Shown: positions 34,431-44,002, numbered from the stretch's first letter. The stretch: 64,000 nucleotides of DNA from Sphingomonas naphthae (GCF_028607085.1 NZ_CP117411.1:2046001-2110000), one strand, 5' to 3'. Made by a program: numbers and translations. The notes: generated by a model from the sequence alone, not told the origin.

Positions 34431-35057
34431 TCAGGCGGCGGCGGGCCGGCGTTTGGCGTAGCGGGTGACGAGGAAGGTGACGATCGGGCTGCCCACCACC
34501 AGCGCCGCCAGCCCCGCCATCGGCGCGATCAGGCCACCGATCAGGGCCGCCGCCGCGATGAGGATCGGGATGAGGCTGCGCGTGGAGAAAACGTCCATCG
34601 CGGCCCCATCCACATCCTCCGCCAGCAGCGACGATCGCGCGATCAGGCGAACGAGCCGCCGGTTGAGCAGCCCGATCAGCAGCAGCCAGAAGGCGTAGAA
34701 ACAGATCGCGACCTTCACCTGGGCAAATTCGCTGACCACGGCGGTCGGGAAGGGCATGAAGGCGATCGACATAAGGAGCATCATGTTGGCCCAGACGATC
34801 TTCTGATTGGCGCCGCGCATCAGGCCCATGATCGTGTGATGCACCACCCAGAAACGGGCGAGGACGAGGAAGCTGACGACGAAGCCGATATAATTGGGCA
34901 GCAGATCGATCAGCGCCTGCCCCACCGCGACATTGCTGGCCTCGTGCAGATGCGGCAACCGCACCTCCACCACCAGCAGGGTCATCGCGATGGCGAAGAC
35001 CGCGTCGGAGAAGAAGGTCAGGCGTTCGAGCTGCTGGGCGTCGCGATGGGCGGTCAT
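34431..35057 (-). CDS. TMEM175-family cation channel protein (DUF1211)
   Basis: About 208 residues with six hydrophobic helices. Helix 1 carries FFSDAVFAIAMTLLVVEV, which contains the FSDxxxAIxxT motif that lines the pore of bacterial TMEM175 potassium channels. RFWVVHHTIMGLM and FMPFPTAVVSEF match later family helices. Bacterial members have one six-helix unit and assemble as tetramers. ATG 35057 is preferred because it lies just before helix 1; a GTG at 35117 would add 20 residues. The 225-base spacer to the divergent SulP gene presumably holds both promoters. Confidence 0.87.
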   Translation of the reverse strand: MTAHRDAQQLERLTFFSDAVFAIAMTLLVVEVRLPHLHEASNVAVGQALIDLLPNYIGFVVSFLVLARFWVVHHTIMGLMRGANQKIVWANMMLLMSIAFMPFPTAVVSEFAQVKVAICFYAFWLLLIGLLNRRLVRLIARSSLLAEDVDGAAMDVFSTRSLIPILIAAAALIGGLIAPMAGLAALVVGSPIVTFLVTRYAKRRPAAA

Positions 35058-35282
35058 GCCGGGAATGTCCGGCAGGGCGACGGCGCTGTCCAGCGGGAAA
35101 GTGCGCCGTGACGCCACCGATGTTGCACCGCACCCGGCGTACGGCTAGACGCCCGCCCAATCGCATGGACCCGGTGCAAATCCGGGTGGCTATTCCGGCC
35201 GCCGATCCGCCGGACAACGCATGGCGCAACGTCCCCCGGCCGCCGACGAGCGGGCCACGCGCCGATCTGCGGACATACATCC

Positions 35283-36752
35283 ATGACCCGTCTCTCCCGC
35301 TACGGCCGCGAGTGGTTCACCGGCCCGGCCGCCGCCCGCCGCGACATCCTCGCCGGCATGGTCGCCACCTTCGCGCTCATTCCCGAGGTGATCGCTTTCT
35401 CCTTCGTCGCCGGGGTCGATCCGCAGGTCGGGCTGTTCGCCTCCTTCGTGATCGGCATCGTCATCGCGATCGCCGGCGGGCGGCCGGCGATGATCTCGGG
35501 GGCCGCGGGATCGGTCGCGCTGGTCGCCGCCGCGCTCGTCCATGCCCATGGTCTGCCCTATCTGCTCGCGGCGACGATGCTGGCGGGCGCGATGCAGATC
35601 GTGTTCGGCCTGCTCAAGCTCGACGTGCTGATGCGCTTCGTGTCGCGATCGGTGCGGACGGGCTTCGTCAACGCGCTCGCCATCCTGATCTTCTCGGCAC
35701 AGGTGCCACAGATGCTGGACGTGACATGGCACACCTACGCCATGATCGCGCTCGGCCTCGCCATCATCTACCTCGCCCCCCGGTTGACGACCGCCATCCC
35801 CTCCCCGCTGATCTGCATCGTCGTGCTGACGGGCGTCGCCATGGCGGTGCCGATGCCGCTCAAGACGGTGGCCGATCTCGGTCGCCTGCCCGATGCGCTG
35901 CCCGCCTTCGCGCTGCCGCACCTGCCGATCGCGTGGGAAACGCTGGGCATCGTCCTGCCCTATGCCTTCGCCATGGCCGCCGTGGGCCTGCTCGAATCGA
36001 TGATGACGGCCAGCGTGGTCGATGATCTCACCGAGACGACGAGCGGCAAAGCGCGCGAATGCACCGGGCTCGGCCTCGCCAATCTCGCCGCCGGGCTGTT
36101 CGGCGGGATCGCGGGGTGCGGCATGATCGGCCAGACGGTCGGCAACATCCGCTATGGCGGGCGCGGGCGGCTCTCGACCCTCGTGGCCGGCCTGTTCCTG
36201 CTGCTGGTGATGGTGCCGCTCAGGCCGTGGGTGGCGCAGGTGCCCGTGGCGGCGCTGGTGGCGATCATGGTGATGGTCTCGGCCAGCACCTTTTCCTGGG
36301 GCTCGCTGCGCGACTTGGCGCGCCATCCGAAAATGTCGGGCGTGGTGATGCTGGCGACGGTGGTGGTGACGGTGGCGACGCACGACCTGTCGATGGGCGT
36401 GGGGGTCGGCGTGCTGCTGAGCGGCGTGTTCTTCGCTTTCAAGGTAACGCGCCTGATGGGCGTGACCAGCCACCACGACGCGGCCACCGACACGCGCACC
36501 TATGAGGTGACCGGCCAGATCTTCTTCGCCAGCGCCGACATCTTCGCCGACCGCTTCGACCTGACCGACACCGCCCGCCACATCCGCATCGACCTGACGG
36601 CGGCCCATTTGTGGGACATCACCGCCGTCGGCGCGCTGGAGGATGTGGTGACGAAGATGCGCCGCCACGGGCTGACGGTCGAGCTGATCGGCCTGAACGC
36701 GGCCAGCGCCATCCTGGTCGATCGCCACGCGCCGCTGGTGCGGGAAACGTAA
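35283..36752 (+). CDS. SulP-family anion transporter with STAS domain
   Basis: A 489-residue inner-membrane carrier. Around 11-14 hydrophobic helices occupy residues ~25-390, starting with [29 protein letters not shown] (SulP signature, given in part). [19 protein letters not shown] and the [19 protein letters not shown] loop follow. Residues ~400-489 form a cytoplasmic STAS domain ([38 protein letters not shown]). SulP proteins move sulfate, bicarbonate or other anions, often with Na+ or H+. Substrate is not readable here. It ends at a palindromic hairpin separating it from the converging dicarboxylate carrier. Confidence 0.9.
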   Translation: MTRLSRYGREWFTGPAAARRDILAGMVATFALIPEVIAFSFVAGVDPQVGLFASFVIGIVIAIAGGRPAMISGAAGSVALVAAALVHAHGLPYLLAATMLAGAMQIVFGLLKLDVLMRFVSRSVRTGFVNALAILIFSAQVPQMLDVTWHTYAMIALGLAIIYLAPRLTTAIPSPLICIVVLTGVAMAVPMPLKTVADLGRLPDALPAFALPHLPIAWETLGIVLPYAFAMAAVGLLESMMTASVVDDLTETTSGKARECTGLGLANLAAGLFGGIAGCGMIGQTVGNIRYGGRGRLSTLVAGLFLLLVMVPLRPWVAQVPVAALVAIMVMVSASTFSWGSLRDLARHPKMSGVVMLATVVVTVATHDLSMGVGVGVLLSGVFFAFKVTRLMGVTSHHDAATDTRTYEVTGQIFFASADIFADRFDLTDTARHIRIDLTAAHLWDITAVGALEDVVTKMRRHGLTVELIGLNAASAILVDRHAPLVRET

Positions 36753-36780
36753 TTCCTCCCCAAGCTCGCTTGGGGAGGAT
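36752..36780. repeat. Palindromic hairpin, family D (short copy)
   Basis: TCCTCCCC and GGGGAGGA pair around AAGCTCGCTT, which is itself self-complementary at its ends. It overlaps the last base of the SulP stop and lies 5 bases before the stop of the converging carrier gene. It may serve as a hairpin for both transcripts but has no T run. Sequence matches the left arm of the larger element at 47840. Confidence 0.7.
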
Positions 36781-36784
36781 GGGA

Positions 36785-38107
36785 TCAGGCCGCCGCCAGC
36801 GCCGGCTCGCCGCCCACCCTCTCGCCCCGGAACACCGCCATGTCGAGGATGCCCTCGCGCTTGGCGACGATCGTCGGCACCAGTGCCTGGCCCGCCACGT
36901 TCACCGCCGTGCGCCCCATGTCGAGGATCGGATCGATCGCCAGCAGCAACCCGACGCCCTCCAGCGGCAAGCCGAGGGTGGAGAGGGTGAGCGTCAGCAT
37001 CACCACCGCGCCGGTCAGCCCGGCGGTCGCGGCGGAGCCCACCACGGACACGAACACGATCAGCGCGTAATCGGACAGGCCGAGCGGCAGGCCGAAGAAT
37101 TGCGCCACGAAGATCGCCGCGATCGCCGGATAGATCGCGCCGCAGCCGTCCATCTTGGTGGTGGCGCCCAGCGGCACGGCAAAGGCGGTGTAGGCGCGCG
37201 GCACGCCAAGGCCGCGCTCGGTCACCTCCTCGGTCACGGGCAATGTGCCCACCGACGAGCGCGAGACGAAGCCGATCTGGATCGCGGGCCAGGCGGCCGC
37301 GAAGAAGCGCATGGGGCTGAGACCATTGGCGAGCAGCAGCGCCGGATAGACCACGAACAGCACCAGCCCGAGCCCGATGTAGATCGCCGCCGAGAAGGAG
37401 CCGAGCGCCGCCAGCGCATCCCAGCCGTAGCGCACCACCGCGTCGCCGATCAGCGCGGCGGTGCCGATCGGGGTCAGCCGGATCACCCAGCGCAGCAGCC
37501 GGCGGAAGACCTGGAGCGCCGATCCGTTGAAGGCGAGGAACGCCTTCCCCGCCGGCCCGATCCGCACCGCCGCCGCGCCGATCGCGATGGCCGCGACGAT
37601 GATCTGCAACACGTTGAACGATAGGCTCGTCGCCGCCGATCCGTCGTCGGCCAGCTTGGTCGAGGCGGTCAGCCCCATGATGTTGGCCGGCACCAGCCCT
37701 TTCAGGAAATCGAGCCACGATCCGCGCGTGGTGGGCGCCACCGCCGCCGCCTGATCGACCGCCGCGTGCAGCCCGGGCTGCATCACGAGACCCAGCACGA
37801 TCCCGATCGACACCGCGATCAGCGCCGTGATCGCGAACCACAGCAAGGTCCGCCCCACCAGCCGCGCGGCATTGTCGAGATCGCGCAGCGCCGCGATCGA
37901 TCCGACGATGGCGGTGAACACCAACGGCGGCACCAGCGCCTTGAGCAACTGGACGAAGATCTGCCCTACCGTGTGCAGCCCCTCCCCCAGCGCGCTCTCC
38001 GGCCCGCCATAGGCCCGGGTGAGAAAGCCGAGGATCAGGCCGGCGGCGAGGCCGATCAGCACTTGGGCGCCAAAGGACGGCAGGCGGATTGCGCGCGGGG
38101 ATGTCAT
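36785..38107 (-). CDS. Dicarboxylate/amino acid:cation symporter (DAACS family)
   Basis: A 440-residue membrane carrier of the GltP/DctA family. Conserved parts are LIGLAAGLILGFLTRAYGG in helix 1, FVQLLKALVPPLVFTAIVGSIAAL (in pieces) for helix 2-3, the Ser-rich re-entrant loop SRSSVGTLPV, and the substrate region GATTKMDGCGAIYPAIAAIF. These take up C4-dicarboxylates or acidic amino acids with Na+ or H+. In GltPh-like proteins the NMDGT motif is standard; here it reads KMDGC, a variation that may alter substrate choice. The start at 38107 precedes helix 1 closely; a longer frame reaches 38236 but has no support. Confidence 0.88.
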   Translation of the reverse strand: MTSPRAIRLPSFGAQVLIGLAAGLILGFLTRAYGGPESALGEGLHTVGQIFVQLLKALVPPLVFTAIVGSIAALRDLDNAARLVGRTLLWFAITALIAVSIGIVLGLVMQPGLHAAVDQAAAVAPTTRGSWLDFLKGLVPANIMGLTASTKLADDGSAATSLSFNVLQIIVAAIAIGAAAVRIGPAGKAFLAFNGSALQVFRRLLRWVIRLTPIGTAALIGDAVVRYGWDALAALGSFSAAIYIGLGLVLFVVYPALLLANGLSPMRFFAAAWPAIQIGFVSRSSVGTLPVTEEVTERGLGVPRAYTAFAVPLGATTKMDGCGAIYPAIAAIFVAQFFGLPLGLSDYALIVFVSVVGSAATAGLTGAVVMLTLTLSTLGLPLEGVGLLLAIDPILDMGRTAVNVAGQALVPTIVAKREGILDMAVFRGERVGGEPALAAA

Positions 38108-38167
38108 GACGCCCAAGTGGTTCCCTCTTGTCCACCGTCCAACATAGGAATTCTGCGTTCCCGGCAA

Positions 38168-38288
38168 GTTCCTCCCCTGCAAGGGGAGGGGAACCAGCCG
38201 CAGGCTGGTAGAGGGGTAACCTGCTCTCGATAGCACGATACCCCTCCGTCAGCCCTGCGGGCTGCCACCTCCCCTTGCAGGGGAGGAT
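38168..38288. repeat. Palindromic element, family D (copy 1)
   Basis: Arms TTCCTCCCCTGCAAGGGGAG and CTCCCCTTGCAGGGGAGGA sit at each end. Inner palindromes CAGCCGCAGGCTG and AGCCCTGCGGGCT lie between. It fills most of the spacer between the divergent carrier and aminotransferase genes, so it may contain or disrupt their promoters. Confidence 0.8.
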
Positions 38289-38324
38289 TTGCGGGGCGCG
38301 GGATTGCCATTAGACCCCCAACGC

Positions 38325-39485
38325 ATGAACCCCCTGTTCGCCCACCTGCCCACCAGCGTGTTCGAGGAAATGTCGCTGCTCGCCCGCGAGACCGGCGCGA
38401 TCAATCTCGGCCAGGGTTTTCCCGATGGCGACGGGCCGGAGGACATCCGCCGCGCCGCCGCCGATCATCTGCTGACCGGATCGAACCAATATCCGCCGAT
38501 GATGGGGCTGCCCGCGCTGCGCGAGGCGGTGGCGGCGCATTATGGCGCGCATCAGGGGCTGGCGCTGGCGGCCGGCAACGTCCTGGTCACCTCGGGCGCG
38601 ACGGAGGCGCTGGCGGCATCCATTCTGGCGATCGTCCGCCCCGGCGACGAGGTGATCCTGTTCGCGCCGGTCTATGATTCCTACGCGCCGATCGTGCGGC
38701 AGGCGGGTGGCGTGCCACGCTTCGTCCGCCTCGCCCCGCCGGGCTGGCGCATCACGCGCGAGGCCGTCGCGGCCACGATAACCCCCGCGACCCGGCTGAT
38801 AATCGTCAACAATCCGATGAACCCGACCGGCCGGATGCTCGACGCCGGGGAAACCGCGCTACTGGCCGACATCGCCGTCGCCCACGACCTGACCGTCATC
38901 TGCGACGAGGTGTGGGAGCATGTGCTGTTCGACGGCCGCGCCCACATCCCGCTGATCGGCCTGCCCGGCATGGCCGATCGCACGATCAAGATCGGATCGG
39001 CCGGCAAGATCTTCTCGATGACCGGCTGGAAAGTCGGCTGGGTCGTCGCCCCGCCCGCGCTGGTGGCGCAGGTCGCGCGGGTCCACCAATTCCTGACCTT
39101 CACCACCCCGCCCGCCTTGCAGGCGGCGGTGGCTTATGGGCTGGGCAAGGACATGGCCTATTTTGAGGGCATGCGGGCGGGCTACCAGCGATCGCGCGAC
39201 CGGCTGGCGGCGGCGCTGACGGATGCCGGCTATGCGGTGCTGCCATCCGACGCCTCCTACTTCCTGTGCGTCGATCTGGCGGCTTCAGGTATCGTGGAGG
39301 CCGATCGCGCCTTCGCGCTGCGTATCGTGCGGGAGCATGGTGTCGCCGCCATCCCGATCTCGGCCTTCTACGAAAGCGATCCGGTCACGAATGTGGTGCG
39401 GCTGTGCTTCGCCAAGGCCGACGCGACCTTGGACGAGGCCGCGCGGCGGTTGGCGGCGGCACTCCGCCCACCCCGTTCATCCTGA
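38325..39485 (+). CDS. PLP-dependent aminotransferase, class I/II
   Basis: A 386-residue fold-type I aminotransferase. Motifs are INLGQGFPDGDGP, NQYPPMMGLPALREAVA, TSGATEALAASILA, NNPMNPTGRM (Asn contacts PLP), VICDEVWEHV (Asp) and GSAGKIFSMTGWKVGW with the Schiff-base Lys. The NxGQGFP start and SAGKIFSxTGWKxG loop resemble methionine/glutamine-phenylpyruvate transaminases (YbdL/KAT type), so a keto-methionine or aromatic substrate is likely but not proven. The ATG at 38325 follows the palindromic element closely. No ribosome site of note. Confidence 0.87.
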   Translation: MNPLFAHLPTSVFEEMSLLARETGAINLGQGFPDGDGPEDIRRAAADHLLTGSNQYPPMMGLPALREAVAAHYGAHQGLALAAGNVLVTSGATEALAASILAIVRPGDEVILFAPVYDSYAPIVRQAGGVPRFVRLAPPGWRITREAVAATITPATRLIIVNNPMNPTGRMLDAGETALLADIAVAHDLTVICDEVWEHVLFDGRAHIPLIGLPGMADRTIKIGSAGKIFSMTGWKVGWVVAPPALVAQVARVHQFLTFTTPPALQAAVAYGLGKDMAYFEGMRAGYQRSRDRLAAALTDAGYAVLPSDASYFLCVDLAASGIVEADRAFALRIVREHGVAAIPISAFYESDPVTNVVRLCFAKADATLDEAARRLAAALRPPRSS

Positions 39486-39517
39486 GAGGCTGATTAACGA
39501 GGCGGGTCCATTTCAGT

Positions 39518-39588
39518 CCGTTCGTCCCGAGCGAAGTCGAGGGGCGTGCCACGCGCGCAAGTGTCTCGACTTCGCTCGACACGAACGG
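39518..39588. repeat. Palindromic repeat, family B (copy 2)
   Basis: CCGTTCGTCCCGAGCGAAGT at the left and ACTTCGCTCGACACGAACGG at the right are near-perfect inverted copies, 71 bases in all. It lies downstream of the aminotransferase, between converging genes. The remaining bases to 39660 hold nothing I recognise. Confidence 0.85.
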
Positions 39589-39660
39589 TTGGGGAAAAAT
39601 GCCCCGAAAACGCCTTCATGATACAGACTCTCGGGACGGGCGGATGGTGTGGTCAGCCCC

Positions 39661-41694
39661 TCACCAGATGCGCGGCCGATCAGCCGGGGCGACGTAATAT
39701 TTGTCGCCCGGTTTCACCCCGAACGCCGCATACCAGGCGTCCAGATCGCGCACCGGCCCGATCACGCGGAAGCGGGAGGGGGTGTGGGGGTCGGAGGCGA
39801 CCTGCTGGCGGATCGCATCGTCGCGCTGCTTGTCGCGCCAGCTCTGGGCGAAGGCGAGGAAGAAGCGCTGGTCGCCGGTGAGGCCGTCGATCACCGGCGC
39901 GGGCTTGCCGCCCAGCGAGCGGAGGTAGGCGTCGTGCGCCACCGCGAGGCCCGCGAGGTCGGCGATATTCTCACCCATCGTCAGCTTGCCGTTCACATGC
40001 GTGCCGGCGACCGGCTCGTAGCTGTCATATTGCTTGCCGAATATGTCGGCCTGCGCGTCGAAGCGCTTGGCGTCCTCGGGCGTCCACCAGTCGCGCACCT
40101 TGCCGGTGGCGTCGATCTTGCGGCCCTGATCGTCGAAGCCGTGGCTGATCTCGTGCCCGATCACCGCACCGATCGACCCATAATTCACCGCCGGATCGGC
40201 CTTGGGGTTGAAGAAGGGCGGCTGGAGGATGCCCGCCGGGAAGACGATCTTGTTCTCCTCGCCGCCATTGTAGGCGTTCACCGTCTGCGGCGTCATCAGC
40301 CACTTGCCGCCATCGACCGGCTTGTTGAGATCGGTGAGCGTATAGGCCCATTCGAAGGCGTGCGACCGCTCGACATTGCCGTAAAGGTCGGCGGCGTCGA
40401 TCTTCAGCTTGGAATAATCGCGCCATTTGTCGGGATAGCCGACCATCACCTTCATGGCGTTCAGCTTGGCCAGCGCCTCCTTCTTGGTGGCGGCGCTCAT
40501 CCACGGCGCGGCGGTGATGCGGTCGCCCATCGCCAGCTTCAGATTGCCGACGAGTTCCTCCATCTCCTGCTTGGAGGAGGCGGGGAAATAGCGTTCGACA
40601 TAAGCGCGGCCCAGCTCCTCGCCGAGCGACTGATCGACCAAAGTGGTGCCCCGCTTCCAGCGCGGCCGCTGCGCCGACACGCCCGAGAGCGAGCGGACGA
40701 ATTCGAAGCGGCTGTCGACGAACGTCTTCGCCAGATAGGGCGAGGCTTGGTAGATGGTGTGGAAGGCATTCCACGCCTTCAGCGTATCGAGCGGCGTCTT
40801 GTCGAAGATGGCGGCGATCGCGGGGAAGGCGCTCTTTTCCTGCACGATCATCGTGCCCGGATCGCCGACCATCGCGCCGGCGAGGAACTCCTTCCACGCA
40901 AAGCCGGGCGCCAGTTTCTTGAGCTCGGCCACGGTCATCGGATTGTTGGTCTTGTCGAGGTCGCGGCGGTCGGCGGCGGCCCAGCTGACCTTGGCGATCT
41001 CGGTCTCGAACGCCATGATCGCATCGGCATGGGCGGCGGGCGTCGGGTAGCCCGCCATCGCCAGCGCGCGTTCGATATAGGCGCGATAGGCGGTGCGCTG
41101 CGGCTGGAAATCGGGCTTCAGATAATAATCGCGCTCGGGCAGGCCGATGCCCGCCTGGCCGATGTAGAAGGTGTTGATGCCCGGCCGGTTGGGATCTGAA
41201 TAGACGAAGGGGCTGAACAGCGGCAGGCCGAAGCCCGCCGACTGCGCGCCGTTGAGCCGCGCGAAGCCCGCCTTGTCCTTCACCGCGGCGATCTTCGCCA
41301 GATCGGCCGCCAGCGGCCTGGCCCCGAGCGCGTCGACCCGCGCCTCGTCCATGAAGCTCTTGTAGAGGCCGCCGATCAGGCTGGTGGCGGGCGCCGCCTC
41401 GATCAGGCTGCGCAGCTGCACCTGCGACAGGTTGAACACATCGTAGCCGACGCCGGCCGAGGGCTGATCGCCCGGAATTTCGGTGCGCTTGGCCCAGCCG
41501 CCATTGGCGTAATTGTCGAAATCGTCGCCCGGCTTCACCGCCATGTCGCGGGCCGACAGATCGAAGCCCCAGGGTTCGTATTTCTTCGCCTGCGTGGCGG
41601 TGGCGGTGTCGCCCTCGGTGGGTGTGGCGGTCTGCGCCAGCAGCGGCGCGGCCGCGCACGCCAGCGCCGCCGTGGCGAGGAGAAGATGCTTCAT
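39661..41694 (-). CDS. M13-family zinc metallopeptidase, PepO/neprilysin-like
   Basis: A 677-residue secreted endopeptidase. It has a Sec signal peptide (MKHLLLATAALACAAAPLLAQ). A helical N-terminal domain starts SARDMAVKPGDDFDNYANGGW and the C-terminal catalytic domain has FPAGILQPPFF, the zinc site VIGHEISHGFDD (HExxH) and ENIADLAGL (ExxxD). The tail ends in PPRPRIW-like residues typical of the family (CxxW-type end). It cleaves oligopeptides in the periplasm. ATG 41694 has AGGGG 5 bases upstream. A frame extending to 41787 would bury the signal peptide. The 114 bases to the divergent NUDIX gene start hold nothing further recognised. Confidence 0.92.
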   Translation of the reverse strand: MKHLLLATAALACAAAPLLAQTATPTEGDTATATQAKKYEPWGFDLSARDMAVKPGDDFDNYANGGWAKRTEIPGDQPSAGVGYDVFNLSQVQLRSLIEAAPATSLIGGLYKSFMDEARVDALGARPLAADLAKIAAVKDKAGFARLNGAQSAGFGLPLFSPFVYSDPNRPGINTFYIGQAGIGLPERDYYLKPDFQPQRTAYRAYIERALAMAGYPTPAAHADAIMAFETEIAKVSWAAADRRDLDKTNNPMTVAELKKLAPGFAWKEFLAGAMVGDPGTMIVQEKSAFPAIAAIFDKTPLDTLKAWNAFHTIYQASPYLAKTFVDSRFEFVRSLSGVSAQRPRWKRGTTLVDQSLGEELGRAYVERYFPASSKQEMEELVGNLKLAMGDRITAAPWMSAATKKEALAKLNAMKVMVGYPDKWRDYSKLKIDAADLYGNVERSHAFEWAYTLTDLNKPVDGGKWLMTPQTVNAYNGGEENKIVFPAGILQPPFFNPKADPAVNYGSIGAVIGHEISHGFDDQGRKIDATGKVRDWWTPEDAKRFDAQADIFGKQYDSYEPVAGTHVNGKLTMGENIADLAGLAVAHDAYLRSLGGKPAPVIDGLTGDQRFFLAFAQSWRDKQRDDAIRQQVASDPHTPSRFRVIGPVRDLDAWYAAFGVKPGDKYYVAPADRPRIW

Positions 41695-41808
41695 GCGAAC
41701 CCCCTGAACAGTCGATCGTCGTCTGGGCGAGTTGGTAGGATGAAACACCTCGCCTTGCCAGTGGCATCGCTTCGTCGGTTGGTGCATGGTTTTTCAAGGG
41801 GATCGCCA

Positions 41809-42963
41809 GTGATTCCCGCCCGCACCCTCAAAGGAGCCCACGCCATCAGGCAGATCGCCGCATTGCCCTATAGAATCGAGGAGGATGGCAGCTTCCGCGT
41901 GATGCTCATCACCTCGCGCGAGACGAAGCGGTGGGTGATCCCCAAGGGCAATCTGATCCGTGGCCTGCCGCGCCATCGCGCCGCCGGGCAGGAGGCGTGG
42001 GAAGAGGCCGGATTGACGGGTGTCATATGTCCGTCATCAATCGGCACGTACAGCTACGCCAAGCGGCGCCGTTCCGGTGCCGTAAGGACAGCCGACGTCG
42101 ACGTGTTTCCGCTCGCGGTGATGGGCCAGGATGATGACTGGCCCGAACGCCTGGAGCGCGAGGCGCGTTGGTTCACGCTTTCCGAAGCCGCGGGCTTGGT
42201 GCAGGAGCCGGGGCTGAAGGCGCTGATCGCGGGCTTTCGTGGCCCGCCGCAGCGCGAGTCGATCATCACGCGCGCCCTCCAGCGGGTGCGTCGAACCGGA
42301 GGCGAGAGAATACCGATGCTCAAATGGTTTCAGGCGCTCATGCCGAGCCAGGGCAGCTTCTTCGAGCAGTTCGAGGCGCATGCCGCGACCCTGGTGGCCG
42401 GCGCCGACGCGCTCGCCCGCCTGCTCGAAAGCCAGGACGCCGCCGCGATCCAGACCCATGCGAAAACCATCGTCGACGAAGAGCATAAGGCGGACGACAT
42501 CATCCGCGACGTGCTTCAGGACGTGCGCCGCATCCTCGTCACCCCCTTCGATCGCAGCGCCATCACCGGGCTGATCGGGGTGATGGACGACGCCATCGAC
42601 CAGATGAACTCCTTCGCCAAGACGATCACCCTGTACGACGTGACCCGTTTCCAGCCGGAAATGCGCGACATGGGCGGCATCATCGTCGAGGCGGCGCGCA
42701 TCACCGCCGAGGTGATGCCCCTCCTCCGCTCGATCGGCACCAACGGCGCGCGCATCACCGAACTGACCGAGCGGCTCGTCCGCATCGAGGGCAAGGCCGA
42801 CGACATCCACGACGCCGGCGTCCACGCGCTCTATCGCGCCTCGTCGGAAAAGCCGATGGAATTCATCGTCGGGCGGGAGCTGTTTTCCAGCCTGGAGAAG
42901 ATCGTCGATCGCTTCGAGGATGTCGCCAACGAGGTCCAGGGCCTCGTGATCGACCACGCCTGA
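41809..42963 (+). CDS. Fused NUDIX hydrolase and DUF47 (PhoU-like) protein
   Basis: One uninterrupted frame codes for two proteins that are usually separate. Residues ~1-165 are a NUDIX hydrolase: IAALPYRIEEDG, KRWVIPKGNLIRGL, then a NUDIX box ending QEAWEEAGLTG. The box has Gln where the consensus has Arg before the catalytic Glu. From Met170 (ATG 42316, MLKWFQALMP) runs a complete DUF47/PhoU-like helical protein of 215 residues. GGAGG and GAGAGAA precede that ATG, so DUF47 may also be made alone. DUF47 proteins partner with Pit transporters; the Pit gene follows 15 bases later. NUDIX relatives split nucleotide or inositol pyrophosphates. GTG 41809 (AAGGGGA 7 bases upstream) is chosen over ATG 41740. 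Confidence 0.8.
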   Translation: MIPARTLKGAHAIRQIAALPYRIEEDGSFRVMLITSRETKRWVIPKGNLIRGLPRHRAAGQEAWEEAGLTGVICPSSIGTYSYAKRRRSGAVRTADVDVFPLAVMGQDDDWPERLEREARWFTLSEAAGLVQEPGLKALIAGFRGPPQRESIITRALQRVRRTGGERIPMLKWFQALMPSQGSFFEQFEAHAATLVAGADALARLLESQDAAAIQTHAKTIVDEEHKADDIIRDVLQDVRRILVTPFDRSAITGLIGVMDDAIDQMNSFAKTITLYDVTRFQPEMRDMGGIIVEAARITAEVMPLLRSIGTNGARITELTERLVRIEGKADDIHDAGVHALYRASSEKPMEFIVGRELFSSLEKIVDRFEDVANEVQGLVIDHA

Positions 42964-42978
42964 GCCGCGAGCGACACC

Positions 42979-43995
42979 ATGACCACCCTCGCGATGCCGC
43001 TGCTGATCGGCCTGATCGTCCTCGCGCTGGCGTTCGATTTCATCAACGGCCTGCATGACGCCGCGAACTCCATCGCGACCGTCGTCTCCACCCGCGTGCT
43101 GCGCCCGCAATATGCGGTGCTGTGGGCGGCCTTCTTCAACTTCATCGCCTTCCTGTTCTTCGGCCTGCATGTCGCCGAGACGGTCGGCAAGGGCACGATC
43201 CACGTCGACATCGTCGACGCGCAGGTGATCTTCGGCGCGCTGATGGGCGCGATCGCGTGGAACCTCATCACCTGGGGCCTCGGCATCCCCTCCTCGTCCA
43301 GCCATGCGCTGATCGGCGGGCTGGTGGGCGCGGGCGTCTCCAAGGGCGGGATCGGCGTGATCGAATGGGCCGGGCTCGGCAAGACCGTGTCGGCCATCGT
43401 GATGTCGCCCGCGATCGGGCTCCTGCTGGCGCTGGTGCTGGTGCTGGTGACGACGTGGCTGTTCCTGCGATCGACCCCGCTCGCCAACGACCGCCGCTTC
43501 CGCAAGCTCCAGTTGGTCTCCGCCTCGCTCTATTCGCTGGGCCATGGCGGCAACGACGCGCAGAAGACGATGGGGATCATCGCCGTGCTGCTCTATTCGC
43601 AGGGCCTGCTGGGCGGCAGTTTCCATGTGCCCTTGTGGGTCGTCCTGTCCTGTCAGGCCGCGATGGGCCTCGGCACGCTGATGGGCGGGTGGAAGATCGT
43701 CCACACCATGGGCTCCAAGATCACCCGCCTGACGCCGACGCAGGGCTTCTGCGCGGAGACCGGCGGCGCGATCACGCTGTTCGCCGCGACCTGGCTGGGC
43801 ATCCCCGTCTCGACGACCCACACCATCACCGGCGCGATCGTCGGCGTGGGCGCGGCGCGGCGCATGTCGGCGGTGCGGTGGAGCGTCGCCAGCAGCATCG
43901 TCGTCGCGTGGGTCGTCACCCTCCCCGCCTCCGCCCTGATCGCGGCCTTCTTCTACTGGCTGGCCGGCGCGATCGGCTTTCTGACGCACGGTTGA
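42979..43995 (+). CDS. Inorganic phosphate transporter, Pit family
   Basis: A 338-residue low-affinity phosphate carrier with two inverted halves of hydrophobic helices. Each half has its signature: FDFINGLHDAANSIATVVSTRVL at the N-terminus (given in part; GLHDAANSIAT is the core) and YSLGHGGNDAQKTMGIIA in the second half, plus GIPSSSSHALIGGLVGAG and GIPVSTTHTITGAIVG. It is probably a metal-phosphate/H+ symporter. It lies 15 bases after the NUDIX-DUF47 gene, and DUF47 proteins are known partners of such carriers. A strong hairpin lies just after its stop. Confidence 0.94.
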   Translation: MTTLAMPLLIGLIVLALAFDFINGLHDAANSIATVVSTRVLRPQYAVLWAAFFNFIAFLFFGLHVAETVGKGTIHVDIVDAQVIFGALMGAIAWNLITWGLGIPSSSSHALIGGLVGAGVSKGGIGVIEWAGLGKTVSAIVMSPAIGLLLALVLVLVTTWLFLRSTPLANDRRFRKLQLVSASLYSLGHGGNDAQKTMGIIAVLLYSQGLLGGSFHVPLWVVLSCQAAMGLGTLMGGWKIVHTMGSKITRLTPTQGFCAETGGAITLFAATWLGIPVSTTHTITGAIVGVGAARRMSAVRWSVASSIVVAWVVTLPASALIAAFFYWLAGAIGFLTHG

Positions 43996-44002
43996 GCCCA
44001 AC

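Noticed and set aside
35160-35200. A GGTGCAAATCC stretch resembling part of a cobalamin riboswitch before the SulP gene
   Set aside because: Only a few bases agree; the B12 box and the other conserved stems are not present.
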